NCBI GenBank assembly: GCA_002794775.1 | Contig: NBAY01000058.1 | Coordinates: forward strand, 186,001-250,000 | Length of the DNA: 64,000 nt | Direction of reading: 5' to 3' | Source of the DNA: Porodaedalea pini | Taxonomy: Eukaryota > Basidiomycota > Agaricomycetes > Hymenochaetales > Hymenochaetaceae | Shown here: in pieces, positions 22,401 through 34,869 of the stretch | Numbering within the stretch: position 1 is the first letter of the stretch | Layout: each line of letters begins with the position of its first letter | The notes under the pieces: model-generated | The model's database searches: none | The model's input: only the letters and a program-made list of their open reading frames with translations | What the model was told of the DNA's origin: nothing | Position numbers and translations under genes: made by a program

Positions 22401-23967
22401 TTGTTTTCATAAGAGATGCACATGTGGTGGGAGTTCAAGCCCACACCACCCCTTTGGGACCGCCAATCCAGCACTGAAACTTGAGAGCCGAAAGGCTGAA
22501 GAGTGGATGATGAGACGAGACAATAGTATAATACGGAGAAAATACTTCACAGCACATGAAAGAATAAAAGTAACAAGAGTTGAGTCAATGAAGTAAAGAG
22601 AAGGAAAAAAGAGATCTGTGGAAGATATGAGCCACAGTACAAAATTGAGGAGAGAAAAGGAAGAGGAGACTGTGTATAGCAAATGAGTGAGTTGTGCTGC
22701 ATGGATGGATGGATGAATGAGACAGTTGGGTGTATGGTTGGAGGGAAAGGTGTAAGAGATGTATGTATTACTAGGAAATTAAGAAGAGAGGAGAGGAGAG
22801 AATACAAGGTGGAAGGCATGCCAAAGCTGTACCGACAAGAGCAAAGACCTCTGCAATTGTGAGCAAGTGCATGACAACCAGTGAAGAAAGGCCCTCAAGC
22901 CCTGCACAGTCCAACTTGGTGTAGCCCAGACCAGTAGCCCACACCCATATCCTAAACATCCAGATCCATAAGTCACGAAAGTTGTTGCACCAGCCTATAC
23001 ATGACCACCGAGCCTGAGCCCAAGCCCAAGCCTGAGATCAACAGTCGTGAGGCTATCCAGCATGGACATCGACAGTGATGCCTGTCCCTGTCCATCAATC
23101 CTGTTTCCATATCTAATTCTGCCCATGCCGCTGATCACGGTCCTGTTCCCGGGAATGCCCATGAGAGCACCTGCACATACCACGCAACCAGGTCTGAGAT
23201 GTCCATGGGGATGAGTCGGTGGCCCTTCGCTGCACCCAGGTCAGAACACACGACATCGCCTGCAAGCCGCACAGCCGTAGGTATATCTGGCAGAGTTGCA
23301 ATGGCCTCCAACCTGACGCTCAAGCTCAAGTTGGACGAATCGTTTGAGTCCATGCTCTGCATGGAACTCCACACACCATTGGCACCATTGTTGAAATTGT
23401 AGTTATAACTGTAGCTGCACAACACCGCACTTGCATCTTGAGTGTTGATTCATCAAGAGCAGCGAATATGAAAGGTGCTGTATTGGCTCTTCGAGTGGGA
23501 CAGGTGTCAGATCAGAAGGCAAGGGTGTCTGTGATGTAAATGCAGAAGAAAGCAATGTTTACTGTGCACTAAGCGCCGTGTGCTGGTGAGCTGAGGTGGA
23601 CCTGCAAACAAGAATGGCAATGATCCTGGGGATCGATAGCGGAGTGACACACTCCACATTGCCACATCGTCTGGCAGTGTCACAGCATGTCTAAGTGCTC
23701 TATTTTCTATGCCTGCCTTTGTCTGTGCACAGCCAAACTCTGGACTTGCGCCTGCATCTGACAAGGTGGACTCAGAAAGTGCATCGCATTGCGCATTGCA
23801 GAAACTGGAGACAATCCAGATGCGATTGTATCCTTGCTTTTTGTGTGTTGCATACTGTGCGATGTAGATCCTGTGTGTGGGTTGTTTAGGATCAGCAGTT
23901 CATTTGGGGATGTGTTTCTGTTGAGTTTTGCAGTAAATATATGCTCGGTATGAGTGTGGGAAAAATC

Positions 23968-24060
23968 TCGGTACACGTCGGTACGTGTCGGTACACGTCG
24001 GTACGTGTCGGTACACGTCGGTACATGTCGGTATGTGTCGGTATGTGTCGGTATGTGTCA
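23968..24060. repeat. 10-bp minisatellite, unit CGGTACRYGT
   Basis: About nine consecutive units alternating CGGTACACGT and CGGTACGTGT, degenerating at the right end to CGGTATGTGT, which is the CG-to-TG change. Isolated single units recur near 24560, 24600, 24675 and 24705. Confidence 0.85.
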
Positions 24061-24783
24061 ATACTGTAAGGTGCTCTGGACCCGATGTGAGTGTTGGTAC
24101 GGAGCTGGAATGAGCGAGATATCAACTCCGGTACGAGACAATAGTGATAGCGGAGATGAGAATGAGAATGAGACAAGAGATGAGACTGAAGACGAGGTTG
24201 CCACGAAACTACCTGTTGCAGAGACTAACTGCACACACGAAAGCTGCCCTATCTGAGGGGAACTCTGCGGTAGTATTTCCTCCCCTGCTACCTATGACAG
24301 GGAAGTCCCTAAATACAAGGTGCAAGAGATCTATCTACAGGAAAATTATTCCAAAGTGAGTATAATATGCATACTGGGTGAAACATAGAGTGTCAGAGAG
24401 AAAACACTCAGAACATAAGAGAAATATAGAAAATCAAAAGAAAACATGTCCATGCGACAACTTCCCCATTTGCCTCAGTCCATCATCCAGTCATATCGCA
24501 ACTCCACCAGAACTGAGATCCTCCAATCGGTGAGTCGTCATCCATCATCAGGCTGATCTCCGGTACACATCCCAACTGACTCTGATGAGGTAAGCTTTCC
24601 GGTACATCCCAAATTGCCAGGGGGATCTTCCTAGTGATCTGCTGATGTGATGTCAGGCAAATCGTCCTGTGTCCGGTACACGTCAGGCAAATTATTCTGA
24701 GTCCGGTATGTGTCAATACCTGTTGGAACATGCAATGGATGGCCTCCAGAGGGATCTGCAGTGGTTGGTCACTCATCGGTACT

Positions 24784-25564
24784 CTACAGAAAATTCTCTT
24801 CCTGCAGCAGCGTTGAGCTCTTGCCAACCGAGAGATGCCACCCAAATGCATCGCCGAATGCACGTTCGCAGTGTCCAACTTCCTGCAGTGGGAGACTGGA
24901 GAGCTTTGCCCATCCATGAGTCGAATAGCATCGATCCTGTAAGAATTTTGATGCTAGAATGAGCACAGCAAGGAAGATGCACCATGGGCAGAGGAGCGGC
25001 AAGGGAAGAGGTGCGGCATGAGCTGTTTTGCCAGAATCTTGCGACACTTGTCATTAGACTGCCTTTGAGTCTGCATCTACTGAGTTAATGGAAGCAAAGC
25101 ATCCATCTGGAGGACTGTCGGCACACACAATGCGTCAGCACACACAATGTGTCAAACAGGTCCATTGATATCAATTCTGTTGGAAGGCCACAGAGGTTGG
25201 ACATGTCCAAAGAGGTATTTGCCTTCAACGAGGCAGACGCCTTGTCTTCCTTCACGATCCTCTTATCCAACTCTGGCTTGCTTCTCACTCCCGTGCCAAG
25301 CCTCTCTTGCTCTACGAGCTCTGGCATCTTCCCTTGCACTGCCTCGATGTAGCAGAGTGCTGACTGCAGGACGCTGCATGTTGCACGTGAATGGTGGAGG
25401 ACCTGTACAAATGTTTTGATCAGAATGAGATCCTTCTTGGACACGATGGTTGCAGCATTGCTGCCAAAATTCTCGGTGAGAAAGGCAGACAGGAAAATGA
25501 CTGACATTGATGTTGAAGCGTGTGGTGGGTCAGATGGGGCATGGGGAAGAGGCAAGGAAAGCAT
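24784..25564 (-). pseudogene. Decayed Pho85-type cyclin (PCL family) gene
   Basis: Two blocks on the minus strand match the basidiomycete Pho85-cyclin type: 25564-25085 (TFVQVLHHSRATCSVLQSAL, CYIEAVQGKMPELV) and 25047-24784 (LLCPWCIFLAVLILASKF, LQDRCYSTHGWAKLSSLP, QEVGHCERAFGDAFGWHL). Where the family usually has Arg in PRRTF, PPREIGRCE and WRLW, this copy has Trp, Cys, Gln, His and His. These are the replacements expected from CGN codons turning to TGN or CAN. An Ala-to-Val and a Pro-to-Leu fit the same process. Flanking exons cannot be joined into a full gene. The comparison with the family is from general knowledge, not an alignment run. Confidence 0.65.
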
Positions 25565-26399
25565 GATGGGTGAACAGGGCGAGGAAGTTAAACCAATTGA
25601 TGTTTTAGTGGTTGGCGTTGAGAGACGGCGGCTGTTTTGTCACCGCCGTGATATCTGTTTGAGTTGAAAAGATGACTGGGATGTTCTTGAGGTGCCAAAT
25701 ATTGATCAGGCTTTTCACAGCTTGATCTAGAGTTGAGCACATCAGTTAGGGAAACAGGACAAAACCAAATTATCTATTGACTTTGCATGCGTGCCTCAGA
25801 AGGTTGCCAACAATTGGAATGCTTAACTCGCCAACCAAATATAGTTTGCTTTTGCTGGGTGCGTCTTTGGGAGTTGGGGTCATTTCAATGTTTGAGGCAC
25901 CGCTTGCTGCAGTGCTGAGAGTGGGTGCGGGGAGTGGGAGAAGATGGAGACAGTGGGAGAGATAGTGTACATGAATGCAGCCAGGGTAATTAAAGAAGTG
26001 GATTCTTGAGAATTGGGATGCTGATGGTAGACAAGGACATGCATCAGCTTAGCGGACTTAGAAAATGTGGACTTAGAAAATGTGTCGAGATGTGCTTGAT
26101 GCATCATTGCACTTTGCTCTCTCCCACCACCATCACCTGCCTCTCCCTCAGTCACAAATCTGTCAAGCACATCAAAAGTAAGGCCACATAGTCTTTGGGA
26201 TATAACGAGCATGTTAGTCAAAATGTAGCTCGAAACAGAGCTCAGATAAGCTCATGCCACTCAAATTGGTGAGTAGCCCCTGTATACAGGCAGTTTGTCT
26301 AACTGGCCTCTACTCCACAAGTACTGGGATGGTCTCATGAAGCAATGCAAGAAGGAGCATGAATAGTTCTATCCTTGATACGTCTATCAGCCCACACAC

Positions 26400-27990
26400 A
26401 CGGTCAAGGAGAAGAATGGCAAGGCAGAGTCGACGGCGGGCGGGAAGGTGAAGAAGGAGAAGGATGGGAATGAACATCGTGACCATACCAAGTCGAGCAG
26501 CTGTGTGCACGGTTCCAGTGCACGTGCCTACAACAGCTCCTTGTGCTCCACTACCAGCACCACCAGCACCACGAGTGCCCCCTCATCTGCATCAACCATC
26601 GATTTGGAAGATTTCAGCGAGCTCGACTCGCTCTTCACCAACAGATCTCTCTATGGTCCATATGGCTATGCAAACAGCAGGTGCAGCAGCATGCACGAAG
26701 TCCCAATGGTGAACCTTAGACTTTGACATGAGTGAATCGGAGGGATCACAGGGCCAGGGTCAAAGTCAGACACTCTTGCTCCCGATGAGCCTCTCGATGC
26801 CCTTGCTCTCTGGCACATCTGGTTCTGGATCAAGAGCAAGCCTTGCGATCGACACATGCAATGCTCTTGCAAGCTTCTCTCTCAAATCCGGCCTGCTCAG
26901 CACATCTTCCTATTTGCACTTGCACCACAGTGGACACGGGCATGGACATGGATACTCGCTTTCTGTGCAGATCCTGACTCAGACTGCCCAGAGCCTAGTT
27001 CCTGGACCACCTAGCTTTGTCCTCCTGCAGAACCGCCATTTGATGAGCTCGCCGAGTACACCAGCCACCGACAATGCCAGCTGACCTCTGCCCACCTGCA
27101 TCTCCTACAATCAAGATCCTGAGGCTGCTCGAGACAGCACCTGGTTTGAACAGTAGCTTGGCAGTTGGCTCACCTGTGACACATGAGGGCAGCGAAGGTG
27201 AGCTGCGGATGTAGATGAATGACCACAGCCAGCAAAGAGAGGAGGTATTTGGTGGGATGAACAATTTCCAGTTCCCGAACTCACATCTACAGTTGATGGT
27301 TAAGGTATGCCAGGGCAGGTCCCTGATTTCTCAACTGCTGGCGGCAAGATGCAGGTGTAATTTTCTGCTTTTCGTCATAGCATGACAATATGTCTGATCA
27401 TTTCTTGTTGATTGTAAAGCATATTTCATGTTTCAGATCTACGACAAGCAGGTGCCTCACGCACTCACGTAGCTCAGCATTCCTAACAAGTCTTCAACCT
27501 CCTCAGGTGGCCCGCTTTCCGCACCAACACCTCCTTCCTCCTTGTCCTCCTTGTCCTCACACCTCTTCTTCCCTGGTCAATTCTCTTTGCCAACTGGCCA
27601 ATTGTCTGGCGGACAGTTTCAAGTGCCAGGTCAGTGCGCATTGCCATATGGGCTGCCTGAGTCACCAGATCCGCCAGTTGCTGGCGAGTGGGTCGACTAT
27701 GGCCTGCCAGTGTGGGCGATGCAGACACTGTGTGACGGTGGTGAATCTGCCACACATTCCTCACATGGTCAGAACCAGGAGACGCAGAGTCAGAATGTAT
27801 TCGACAAAATCAACATCAGACTGGAGATGGGGCTGCTGCTGTGGACGGGCTCAGCTCAATGGGGTCGATGAGTCCCATGGGCTCGATGGGTGGTGGGATG
27901 GATGGGATGGGGCTGGACGGTGAGCAAATGGACATGTATGCAATGCACTTCCAGTTTGAGGACCTGCTCGACTCGTTGCAGTTATAACCT
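26400..27990 (+). pseudogene. Interrupted Ser/Thr- and Gly/Met-rich coding remnants
   Basis: Several broken plus-strand frames have biased composition: around 26440-26727 (Ser/Thr runs, then DLEDFSELDSLF), 26728-27084 and 27860-27985, the last reading MGSMSPMGSMGGGMDGMG and ending EDLLDSLQL before TAA. They look like parts of a low-complexity regulatory protein. No domain is recognised and the frames do not join cleanly. Confidence 0.3.
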
Positions 27991-28090
27991 GCGCCTTGCC
28001 TTGCCTGCAGACACCGTCAAACCTGGATTCTTTATTCTTCTTTTGCTCTTATCTATGATTTCAACGTGGCTACAATTTTGAACAATTCAA

Positions 28091-29143
28091 ATGTACAATA
28101 AATGATGCAATGGAAATACATTATTATTATATTATCTAAATGGTGTGATAATGAACCAGTAGACTTTCAGTCTCGTATAACGACTTGCAGACCTTATATA
28201 AGAACTCTACCAGACATGACAAGAACCACAAGTAAGATTATCCCATGTCATTTTGAAGCTGCGCCATATTCTCTTCTATATTTTCTTCAGGGCCAGTCAT
28301 TCTTGTATATTTCCAGCAAGTGACGATCAGTATGACCTAACTTGGCAAGGTCAATCAGACTTGTGGCAATCTTGCAGCAACTTGCAGTTTTGTATCAGAT
28401 CAAAGCTGCACCGTATTTGGTTGTACATAATTTAGAAAATATACATCTTCCATGGGCATATAAGCCTGTGCAAGATTTTAGACATTTTCGTGATGTGAGC
28501 CACGGCATGGCTGATTTTGTCGCGATATTCTCACGGCCTTCAACGTATGGCAGCTTCGACCGTAGGAATCTAGGATTGCTTTGAACAGCATTGTCCAAGC
28601 GAGAAAGTGTTTGGAATCACAGTATAGTTGTAAAGCATCCTTAGCAGAGCTGACCACATGTGGATGTGTTTTCAATTGTGTCTCTGGCACCCTCTCCGAG
28701 TCCTACTTGAACTACTTTTACTAACTCATACATCTGTATTAATATTTCACCATCTAGTACGATGCATTGCATCGCCATACCAGGCAGGAGAACGAGCTTG
28801 AACTCCGAGTCGGTACGTCCGTTCAAGGTCGCATGCTAGGCATCAGAGAACAACATCTAACGAGACTTAGCGATACGTTTCAAGGACATCATATTAATAT
28901 TCTCAATCAGCACAATTTGAGTCGGCGGGGGCGCTGATACCGTGAATTTATGCTTCAGAATGAAAGCTTGATTACGTTTTAGTTACAAAGTCCATTATTG
29001 GAAAGCGTGACCGTTCCGATCGGTCGCACCTGGTCATTAATATTCATTTGTACCTGACCAAGCTGGTATAAGAAGCGTGGGTAATACTAATATCAATGGA
29101 GCAAGGGTAAACCCACGACCAGCTAGTTGTCTTCCGCATCAAC
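28091..29143. other. Intergenic, upstream of first esterase copy
   Basis: About 1 kb, AT-rich at the left, with no supported gene. The right end is the promoter of the esterase at 29144. Confidence 0.5.
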
Positions 29144-30395
29144 ATGGCGATAGGCAGTATTACGACCATCCAGCCTTTCAAAGGCGTCTACGTTGGATTT
29201 TCACTGCTTGGCCTTTTACTTGCCCGTTTGCCCTACTGGACGCTGCGTAACTTGTTTCCGGCATGGCGTCCGAGACGGTCGTGGCCCATTCGCCGTTGCA
29301 TCCAGGTCAACCTTACAAAGTTTCTCATGGGATTAGGTGGAAGGTGCGACCTTGCCCTCCTTTCACTGCCATCATCATTATCTCATATATGTGCATAACG
29401 TTTCCAGAGTTGGCGGCCTCGGTCATAATCCCAACCACAAGGCATTGGAGACAGGAAAGGGCGTCAACGGCCTCTATATCGACGGCGTGCCTGATCTCGT
29501 CACTGGAGAACTGAAGAAATGGGCGGATGTCGCAGGCGTGGAATGTGTCAGAATTCCAGGCTATTGGCAGAACAAGCTGGGCGAGCAGGTCACCATGGGC
29601 GAGGCACCTGGGTCGGGGGAAAAAGTACTTCTAGCCTTCCACGGTGGCGGATATGTCGGTCTCTCAGCTCACCCATCGTCTAATGTTTCTGTCGTTCCTC
29701 GTACAATTATGGCCCGCACTCCCTCTATTCGTCGTGCGTTTTCCGTCGAGTATCGGTTAGCAGGACCAGGCGCCAACCCATTCCCATCTCAGCTGCTTGA
29801 CGGACTCGCGGGCTATAGTTACCTGGTGCGCACAATAGGATTTAGCCCGGATAACATCGTCATTGTAGGGGACTCAGCAGGCGCAAACCTCGCACTCGCT
29901 CTTACGCGTTATCTTATTACATATTCCAACGTGCTTGAACGTCTGCTAGCTCCTCCCGGCGCGCTCGTACTCCTCTCTCCCTGGGTCGATCTTAATTCGA
30001 CACACGAAACGCCAGGCTCTTCTGCCTACGCGAATGCTCGATCCGACTTCCTTTCGCCACCGCCCGCGAAGGGTCCCAATTATGCACCCGCTATGCTTGC
30101 AGGACCGCACGGTCTCGACTTCCTTGATAACGAGTACATATCCCCTGCGAGCAAGCTGACGTCGGGTGTAAGCTTCAAGGACTTCCCGCGTACGTTCATT
30201 GTGTATGGCGATGCGGAAATTCTGGTTGATTCGATCAGGACGTTGGAGAAGCGAATGGTGGCAGACATGGGCGAAGACAATGTTACGACACATGTGGGCA
30301 AGGATGCCTTTCATGATTTCATCGCCTTCGAGTTCTCCGAGCCACAGCGAACGGAGGCTGCAATTGCCATTGCAAACTGGATTGAGGCTCTTTGA
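29144..30395 (+). CDS. Membrane-anchored alpha/beta-hydrolase (fold-3, HSL type), copy A
   Basis: 395-aa esterase/lipase from exons 29144-29343 and 29408-30395. Exon 1 encodes a hydrophobic anchor (FSLLGLLLARLPYWTLRNLF) followed by a basic stretch, so the enzyme probably sits on the ER or another membrane. Exon 2 has the HSL-family oxyanion motif FHGGGYVG, nucleophile elbow VIVGDSAGANLA, Asp in FIVYGDAEILVDS and His in GKDAFHDFIAF, so the triad is complete. It is the most diverged of five copies (the others read GDSAGGN) and the only one left of CDC6, so it may represent the older gene. Likely substrates are small acyl esters; steryl-acetyl or arylacetamide deacetylases share this layout. Substrate unknown. 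Confidence 0.88.
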
Positions 30396-30993
30396 GGATA
30401 TGTATTATTTTTGTTTGCTTGTATTTGTATCTCATCTTCGTGGTCCGAACTTGTTTCGAGACTGTAAAGGAATTCTGGGTCGAACTCATGGCTTTACCAT
30501 TCACTTAGTATCGTAGGCTCAGCTTGCGAGGACGTAAAATCAGCGGAAAGGGTGGGCATTACAGAACTCCATCAGACGATATATATATCAAAAGATTCAG
30601 CCATTAACTCCATTCGCAAATGATCTCACGTCGGACGCGTCGACACAAGTCTTCAGCATTGTTTGTATATGTTCTGAGTAAAACATAACAAGCTCAATGA
30701 AGTAAATGATCTACCTAGTATAGCTTTAGAATTGAGAATGCGCGAACGCGAAGCAGGTAAGAGGCGATTTTGAGAGCACGTGCCTGAGTCGACGCGTCGC
30801 GACGCGTCAATAATTACCTACGTAATTTTACGTATCTTGTTTTGTTTCGCACGCGCACAGGGCCATAAAATCGGCGCTCTCATCCTGCTTTTCTTCCACC
30901 GCCCACATCCTCCATCCGTCGCCCACGTCGACGGTGGCCTCTTCGTCTTCATCGATCTCGGCATTGACAACCGCGACAACACCAACTACTACC
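30396..30993. other. Intergenic, CDC6 promoter region
   Basis: About 600 bp between esterase A and CDC6, containing three ACGCGT sites listed separately and no supported ORF. Confidence 0.6.
30635..30807 (+). promoter_or_regulatory. Three ACGCGT (MCB) sites in the CDC6 promoter
   Basis: ACGCGT at 30635-30640, 30792-30797 and 30802-30807; the last two are separated by only 4 bp and lie about 190-200 bp upstream of the CDC6 ATG. CDC6/cdc18 genes in yeasts are classic MBF targets through this hexamer, so cell-cycle control at G1/S is a good inference. Confidence 0.65.
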
Positions 30994-33251
30994 ATGGCTG
31001 CCTCGCCCTCCACCCCATCGCGTCGTCTAACGCGCTCTCAGACTGCTACGACTGTGCTGGGCAAGCGCACGTCATTATCTCGCTCGTCTTCGGTCGTGTC
31101 TAACAAGTCCATCGCGATGCTCACTCCCGAGTCGACGCCGAAGATGAAGCGAGCGCGTACGTCGCTTGAAGAAGTCGATGGCAGGGCGAACAAGGAAAAC
31201 ATCCCGCCGATGCGTGACTTTCTATTCGACTCGTCATCCGCTTCGCGCCTCAGTCGGCGATCAAGCTTCAGCTCAGACATCTCCACTACATCCACACACT
31301 CTCGAACTTCCAGTGAGTAGTCTTGGTTCCGTGTGATCGCGTCGTCATTAGACACCCCGACGGTGGCTTGGCGCGTCGCCTAGCCACTTTAATTTCATAT
31401 ATCGTATTAGAGTCTAATTCATCTATTTTCAGATCTGCGAAGGAGTGCTACACATACTGCGACACCTCAGACACCCACTACTCTCAATAACTCATCTCTT
31501 ATCACTCCACCTGCGACACCTTCAGTTACCATTCCACTCTACATCCGCGTCCGTGGGCTCTTGCGCGCAACGTCTAACTCCAGTCATAACATGAGCATGG
31601 ATGGTCGTGAAACCGAGCGTTCCATTATCGAGACATTCCTACACAGCCTCGATGCGGATTCGGACGTCGCAGAGTCGGTCTTATACGTCTCTGGCTCTCC
31701 CGGCACTGGCAAGACGGCGCTAGTTAACTCCATTATCGCGTCGGCAAAGGTCGCTGATGACGTGAAGGTGCTGTTCATAAACTGCATGTCCATCAAGGGT
31801 ATGGATGAACTTTGGCAGAAATTAGCAGAGGAGCTCGCGGTGGCTTCTGCTAAGGGGAAGAATGGACGGCGAGGCTCTGGGAAGAAAACACAAGGGAAAG
31901 ACGAAGTGTGCGCTATCCTTGAGAAGCAGTGTGATCTTAAATGGTGAGCCTTTCAGCGTTTGTTCCGCGTGCTCCGCTGATCTTATTCGTTAGCATACTG
32001 GTCCTCGATGAGCTCGACAATCTAGCTGGCAGCTCTTCGAACGCCCTTCAGCCTCTTTTCGCTCTTGCGGCATCTTACCCCTCAACGCTCCGTATGATAG
32101 GCATTGCAAATACGCACACCCTCACCTCCACGTCTTCAATCATTCCTCTTTCGAGGGACAGTGACTCCGCCAAGCCTGCTATCTCGGGTACGAAGAGTAT
32201 AAAGATCAAGACAATCCATTTTGCGCCCTATGGTCCCTCAGAACTTTTCGCAATCTTAAACAAGCGCTTCGAGGACCTCCCGCAGGACGAGCTCAAGAAA
32301 CTTTTGCCAGCTCCGGTACTCACACTGCTCACGAAGAAGGTCTCTGCCCTGACGGGTGACGTGCGTGTGCTTTTCGAGGTCCTTCGAGGCGCTATCGACA
32401 TTGCAATTCCTCCGCCGTCACCGTCATCACCTTTGAACGTATCACCATCATCTCCTTCATGTAGCCCTCCTGCTGAGGCCACTTCGAAAGCCACTGTCTC
32501 ACCTACACATGTCCTCACAGCACTTAAGTCGTACGCGCCCTCTTCATCCCCGTCACAATCGAAGTCCGGGATGGCTCGTGCAAGTGCATCCGGAAACAGC
32601 GAAATCGTGACGAAAGTCCGCAGCCTTGGAATGCAACAGCGACTCGTCCTGCTCGCGCTCGTCCTTGCTTCTAAGCGACTCGCAGCTACTCTTCCTCTTT
32701 CCGCGTCCTCGTCTTCCACCATTAAGCCCCCCGCGTCGCCAACGAAGCGTCCACGTTCACCCATGAAGCGAACGAGCTCTAACAATGCTGCTGCTTTCGG
32801 CGCGGGCAATGGTGTACCCTCCTCAGGCATGGGTAGCGATCAACTGTACTCATACTATGCCATGTTACTCGCTGCAGCAGACGCCTTCCCGGCTGTTTCG
32901 CGCTCGGAATTCACGGATCTGCTTGGCGTACTGGAGACAATGGGGTTAGTTGCGCTTTCCGCCCCAGCGACTCGCTCCTTCAAACGTTCGTCGTCGTTCG
33001 TCGGCTCTTCCAAGACAAAAAGTGCGGGAGGTACTCAGGACGTAGGACTGCAAGGACACGTCCGTGAAGGCGAGGTCGTGCGTGGGCTAGGCATTGGCAC
33101 CGAGGCGGCCAGCGACAGTGATGCTCGCGAAGATGACGTGCGCGCGATTTGGTCTTGCGAGATGAGTCGTATCCGCCGTGAGGCGAAGGCGCAGGATGCG
33201 CTAGCTATGCTCGCGAGCATAGAAGGCTTCGAAGACGCTACGGAGGACTGA
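30994..33251 (+). CDS. CDC6: Cdc6/Cdc18 replication licensing ATPase
   Basis: AAA+ protein that, with ORC and Cdt1, loads the MCM helicase at origins. Exons 30994-31312, 31433-31943 and 31994-33251 sum to 2088 nt (695 aa). The start is ACCATGG at 30994. The N-terminal 170 residues are Ser/Thr/Pro-rich with candidate CDK sites (TPSRR, TPKMK) and a KENIPP sequence resembling a KEN box, both typical of Cdc6 turnover control. Walker A is GSPGTGKTALV; Walker B is ILVLDELDNL, whose first residue is split by intron 2. The C-terminal winged-helix region follows, with a long Ser/Pro-rich insert (about residues 460-560). Three MCB sites lie upstream. The 3' end of this gene is copied at 35167-35660. 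Confidence 0.92.
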
Positions 33252-33599
33252 GAGAAGCGGACCTTTGTCTTTCTCTTCATGCACGTATACCTCCGACAGT
33301 CGCCCACCACAAAAACTTTGCGACTCTTTATTTCCTCATACCCACGGTAAGTGTAACTCAGCATCGACATCATTGTATCAGTATCTTTAGCAATTTCTCT
33401 CCCATTTCATTTCTCGCGAATCTCGTCAATGTTATCCACTTCATTCCCGCTATGATCTTTTACTTCTCTTATCTTCAAAATCGTTAGCATGTAGTAGAGT
33501 CATTAGACGGTGGCAGTCAATAAATACTTATTATCTTCGGGGTTGAGTGGACTCAAAAATGCGCGGTTCGGTTATAATACTAATTCTATGCGTATCTGT
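33252..33599. other. CDC6 3' flank, joined to truncated esterase
   Basis: About 350 bp of 3' flank that recurs at about 35420-35660. The match stops at GAGTGGACTCAA, where the truncated esterase copy B begins. Confidence 0.6.
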
Positions 33600-34829
33600 T
33601 GGTAGCGACAGTTTTTAGGCCGCCTGCCATGGTGGATTATCATAAACTTGACGCCGGCACAACGTCCCCGGAAGTCCTGGACACTGAGAAAGTCTGTAGG
33701 CGTTAAGCTTATTCGCTTTTTGTTCGATGGACTGGGACGCTCGTAAGTCTACTTTACGTTGCTACGGGAGACGAAACTCACCATTTTCCTTTTTTCTTTC
33801 TAAAATTGGTGAAACAGCAATATGGAACTCATTACGCACGTGCCCTCACACGAGAAGCTTGAAGTCGGGAAGGGTGTCGATGGTTTATACGTCGATGGCG
33901 TGCCCGACCTTGTCGCGGGAAAAGTCAAGGAATGGGCCGAGAAGGCCGGCGTCGAACCCGTCCGGCTCCCTGGATACTGGATTCACAAGAAGGGCGCCGA
34001 CATTACTATGGGCCAGAAGCCAGATGAGAAGGAGAAAGTCCTCTACTTCCTCCACGGCGGCGCATACGTGATGTTGACGGCACATCCTAAGCATGCAATC
34101 TCGATCATCCCGCGCGGATTCCTCAAGTACTGTCCATCAGTTAAACGAACGTTCGCAATCGAGTATCGCCTATCCTCCCTCCCTCCTGCACCGACCACAG
34201 GACAGTTCCCTTCCGCGTTAATCGATGCACTCGCGGGATACAATTATCTCGTCAACCAAGTTGGCTACTCTCCGTCCCAAATCATAATCGCCGGTGACTC
34301 GGCAGGCGGAAATCTTGCACAGGCGCTTACGCGTTACTTAGCGGAGTATAAGGGAACGGTACCAAACCTCCCAGAGGTGCCCGGTGCACTTGTACTTCTT
34401 TCTCCTTGGACGGACATGAGTGGATCCCTCTCATCCCCGACATCGTCCATCTTCACAAACTCCAGCTCCGACTATATCACCATTCCGCGCGAGCCACATA
34501 CAGTTGATGCACCGCGCGCATTCATTGAGCCTTTTGGTCTCGAATTTCCTTCTCAGACGCCGTATCTCTCTCCCGCATGCAAGCACCTCGAGGATGTGAG
34601 TTTCGACGGCTTCCCACGAACGTTTATTGCGGCAGGAGATGCGGAGGTTCTGCTTGACCAGATTCGGGAGTCGAGCAAGAGGATGAAGGACAAGATGGGA
34701 GAGGACAGGGTGGTTTATTACGAAGCGAAGGATGCGTTCTACGACTATCTGTGCATGGATTATGCTGAGCCGGAACGATCGGACACCTTGAGAGCTATTT
34801 CTCAGTTTGTCGAGGAGTCGAAGTCATGA
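33600..34829 (+). pseudogene. Alpha/beta-hydrolase copy B, 5'-truncated with frameshift in anchor exon
   Basis: Exon 2 (33818-34829) is intact and encodes the full catalytic domain (FLHGGAYVM, IIAGDSAGGNLAQ, FIAAGDAEVLLDQ, EAKDAFYDYL). Exon 1 (to 33742) has lost its start and first roughly 15 codons and carries one extra T in the run 33612-33616; without that T it reads VLGRLPWWIIINLTPAQRPR, the same anchor as the other copies. The promoter is replaced by CDC6 3' flank. The catalytic His region reads AFYDYL where the others have AFHDYL (AFHNYL in copy E), so the expected triad His is Tyr, a second sign of decay. A short product from the ATG at 33822 is possible. Confidence 0.8.
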
Positions 34830-34869
34830 AAGAAGATTGATTTTCTCTGTATGGATAATATGTCCTATT

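Larger units (their letters stand above)
22401..28090. other. CpG-poor, gene-poor block with decayed coding remnants
   Basis: About 5.7 kb with long runs of CA/TG-rich sequence and few CG dinucleotides compared with the flanking genes (by eye). Apart from the cyclin-like remnant and the Ser-rich remnant listed separately, open frames are short and interrupted. It fits an old insertion or duplicate altered by C-to-T mutation at methylated CpG. Confidence 0.5.

Noticed and set aside
23954..24256. Possible CRISPR-like array or coding repeat at the 10-bp minisatellite
   Set aside because: Units are contiguous with no spacers and the genome is eukaryotic; the encoded Arg/Val/Gly repeats are a by-product of the minisatellite.
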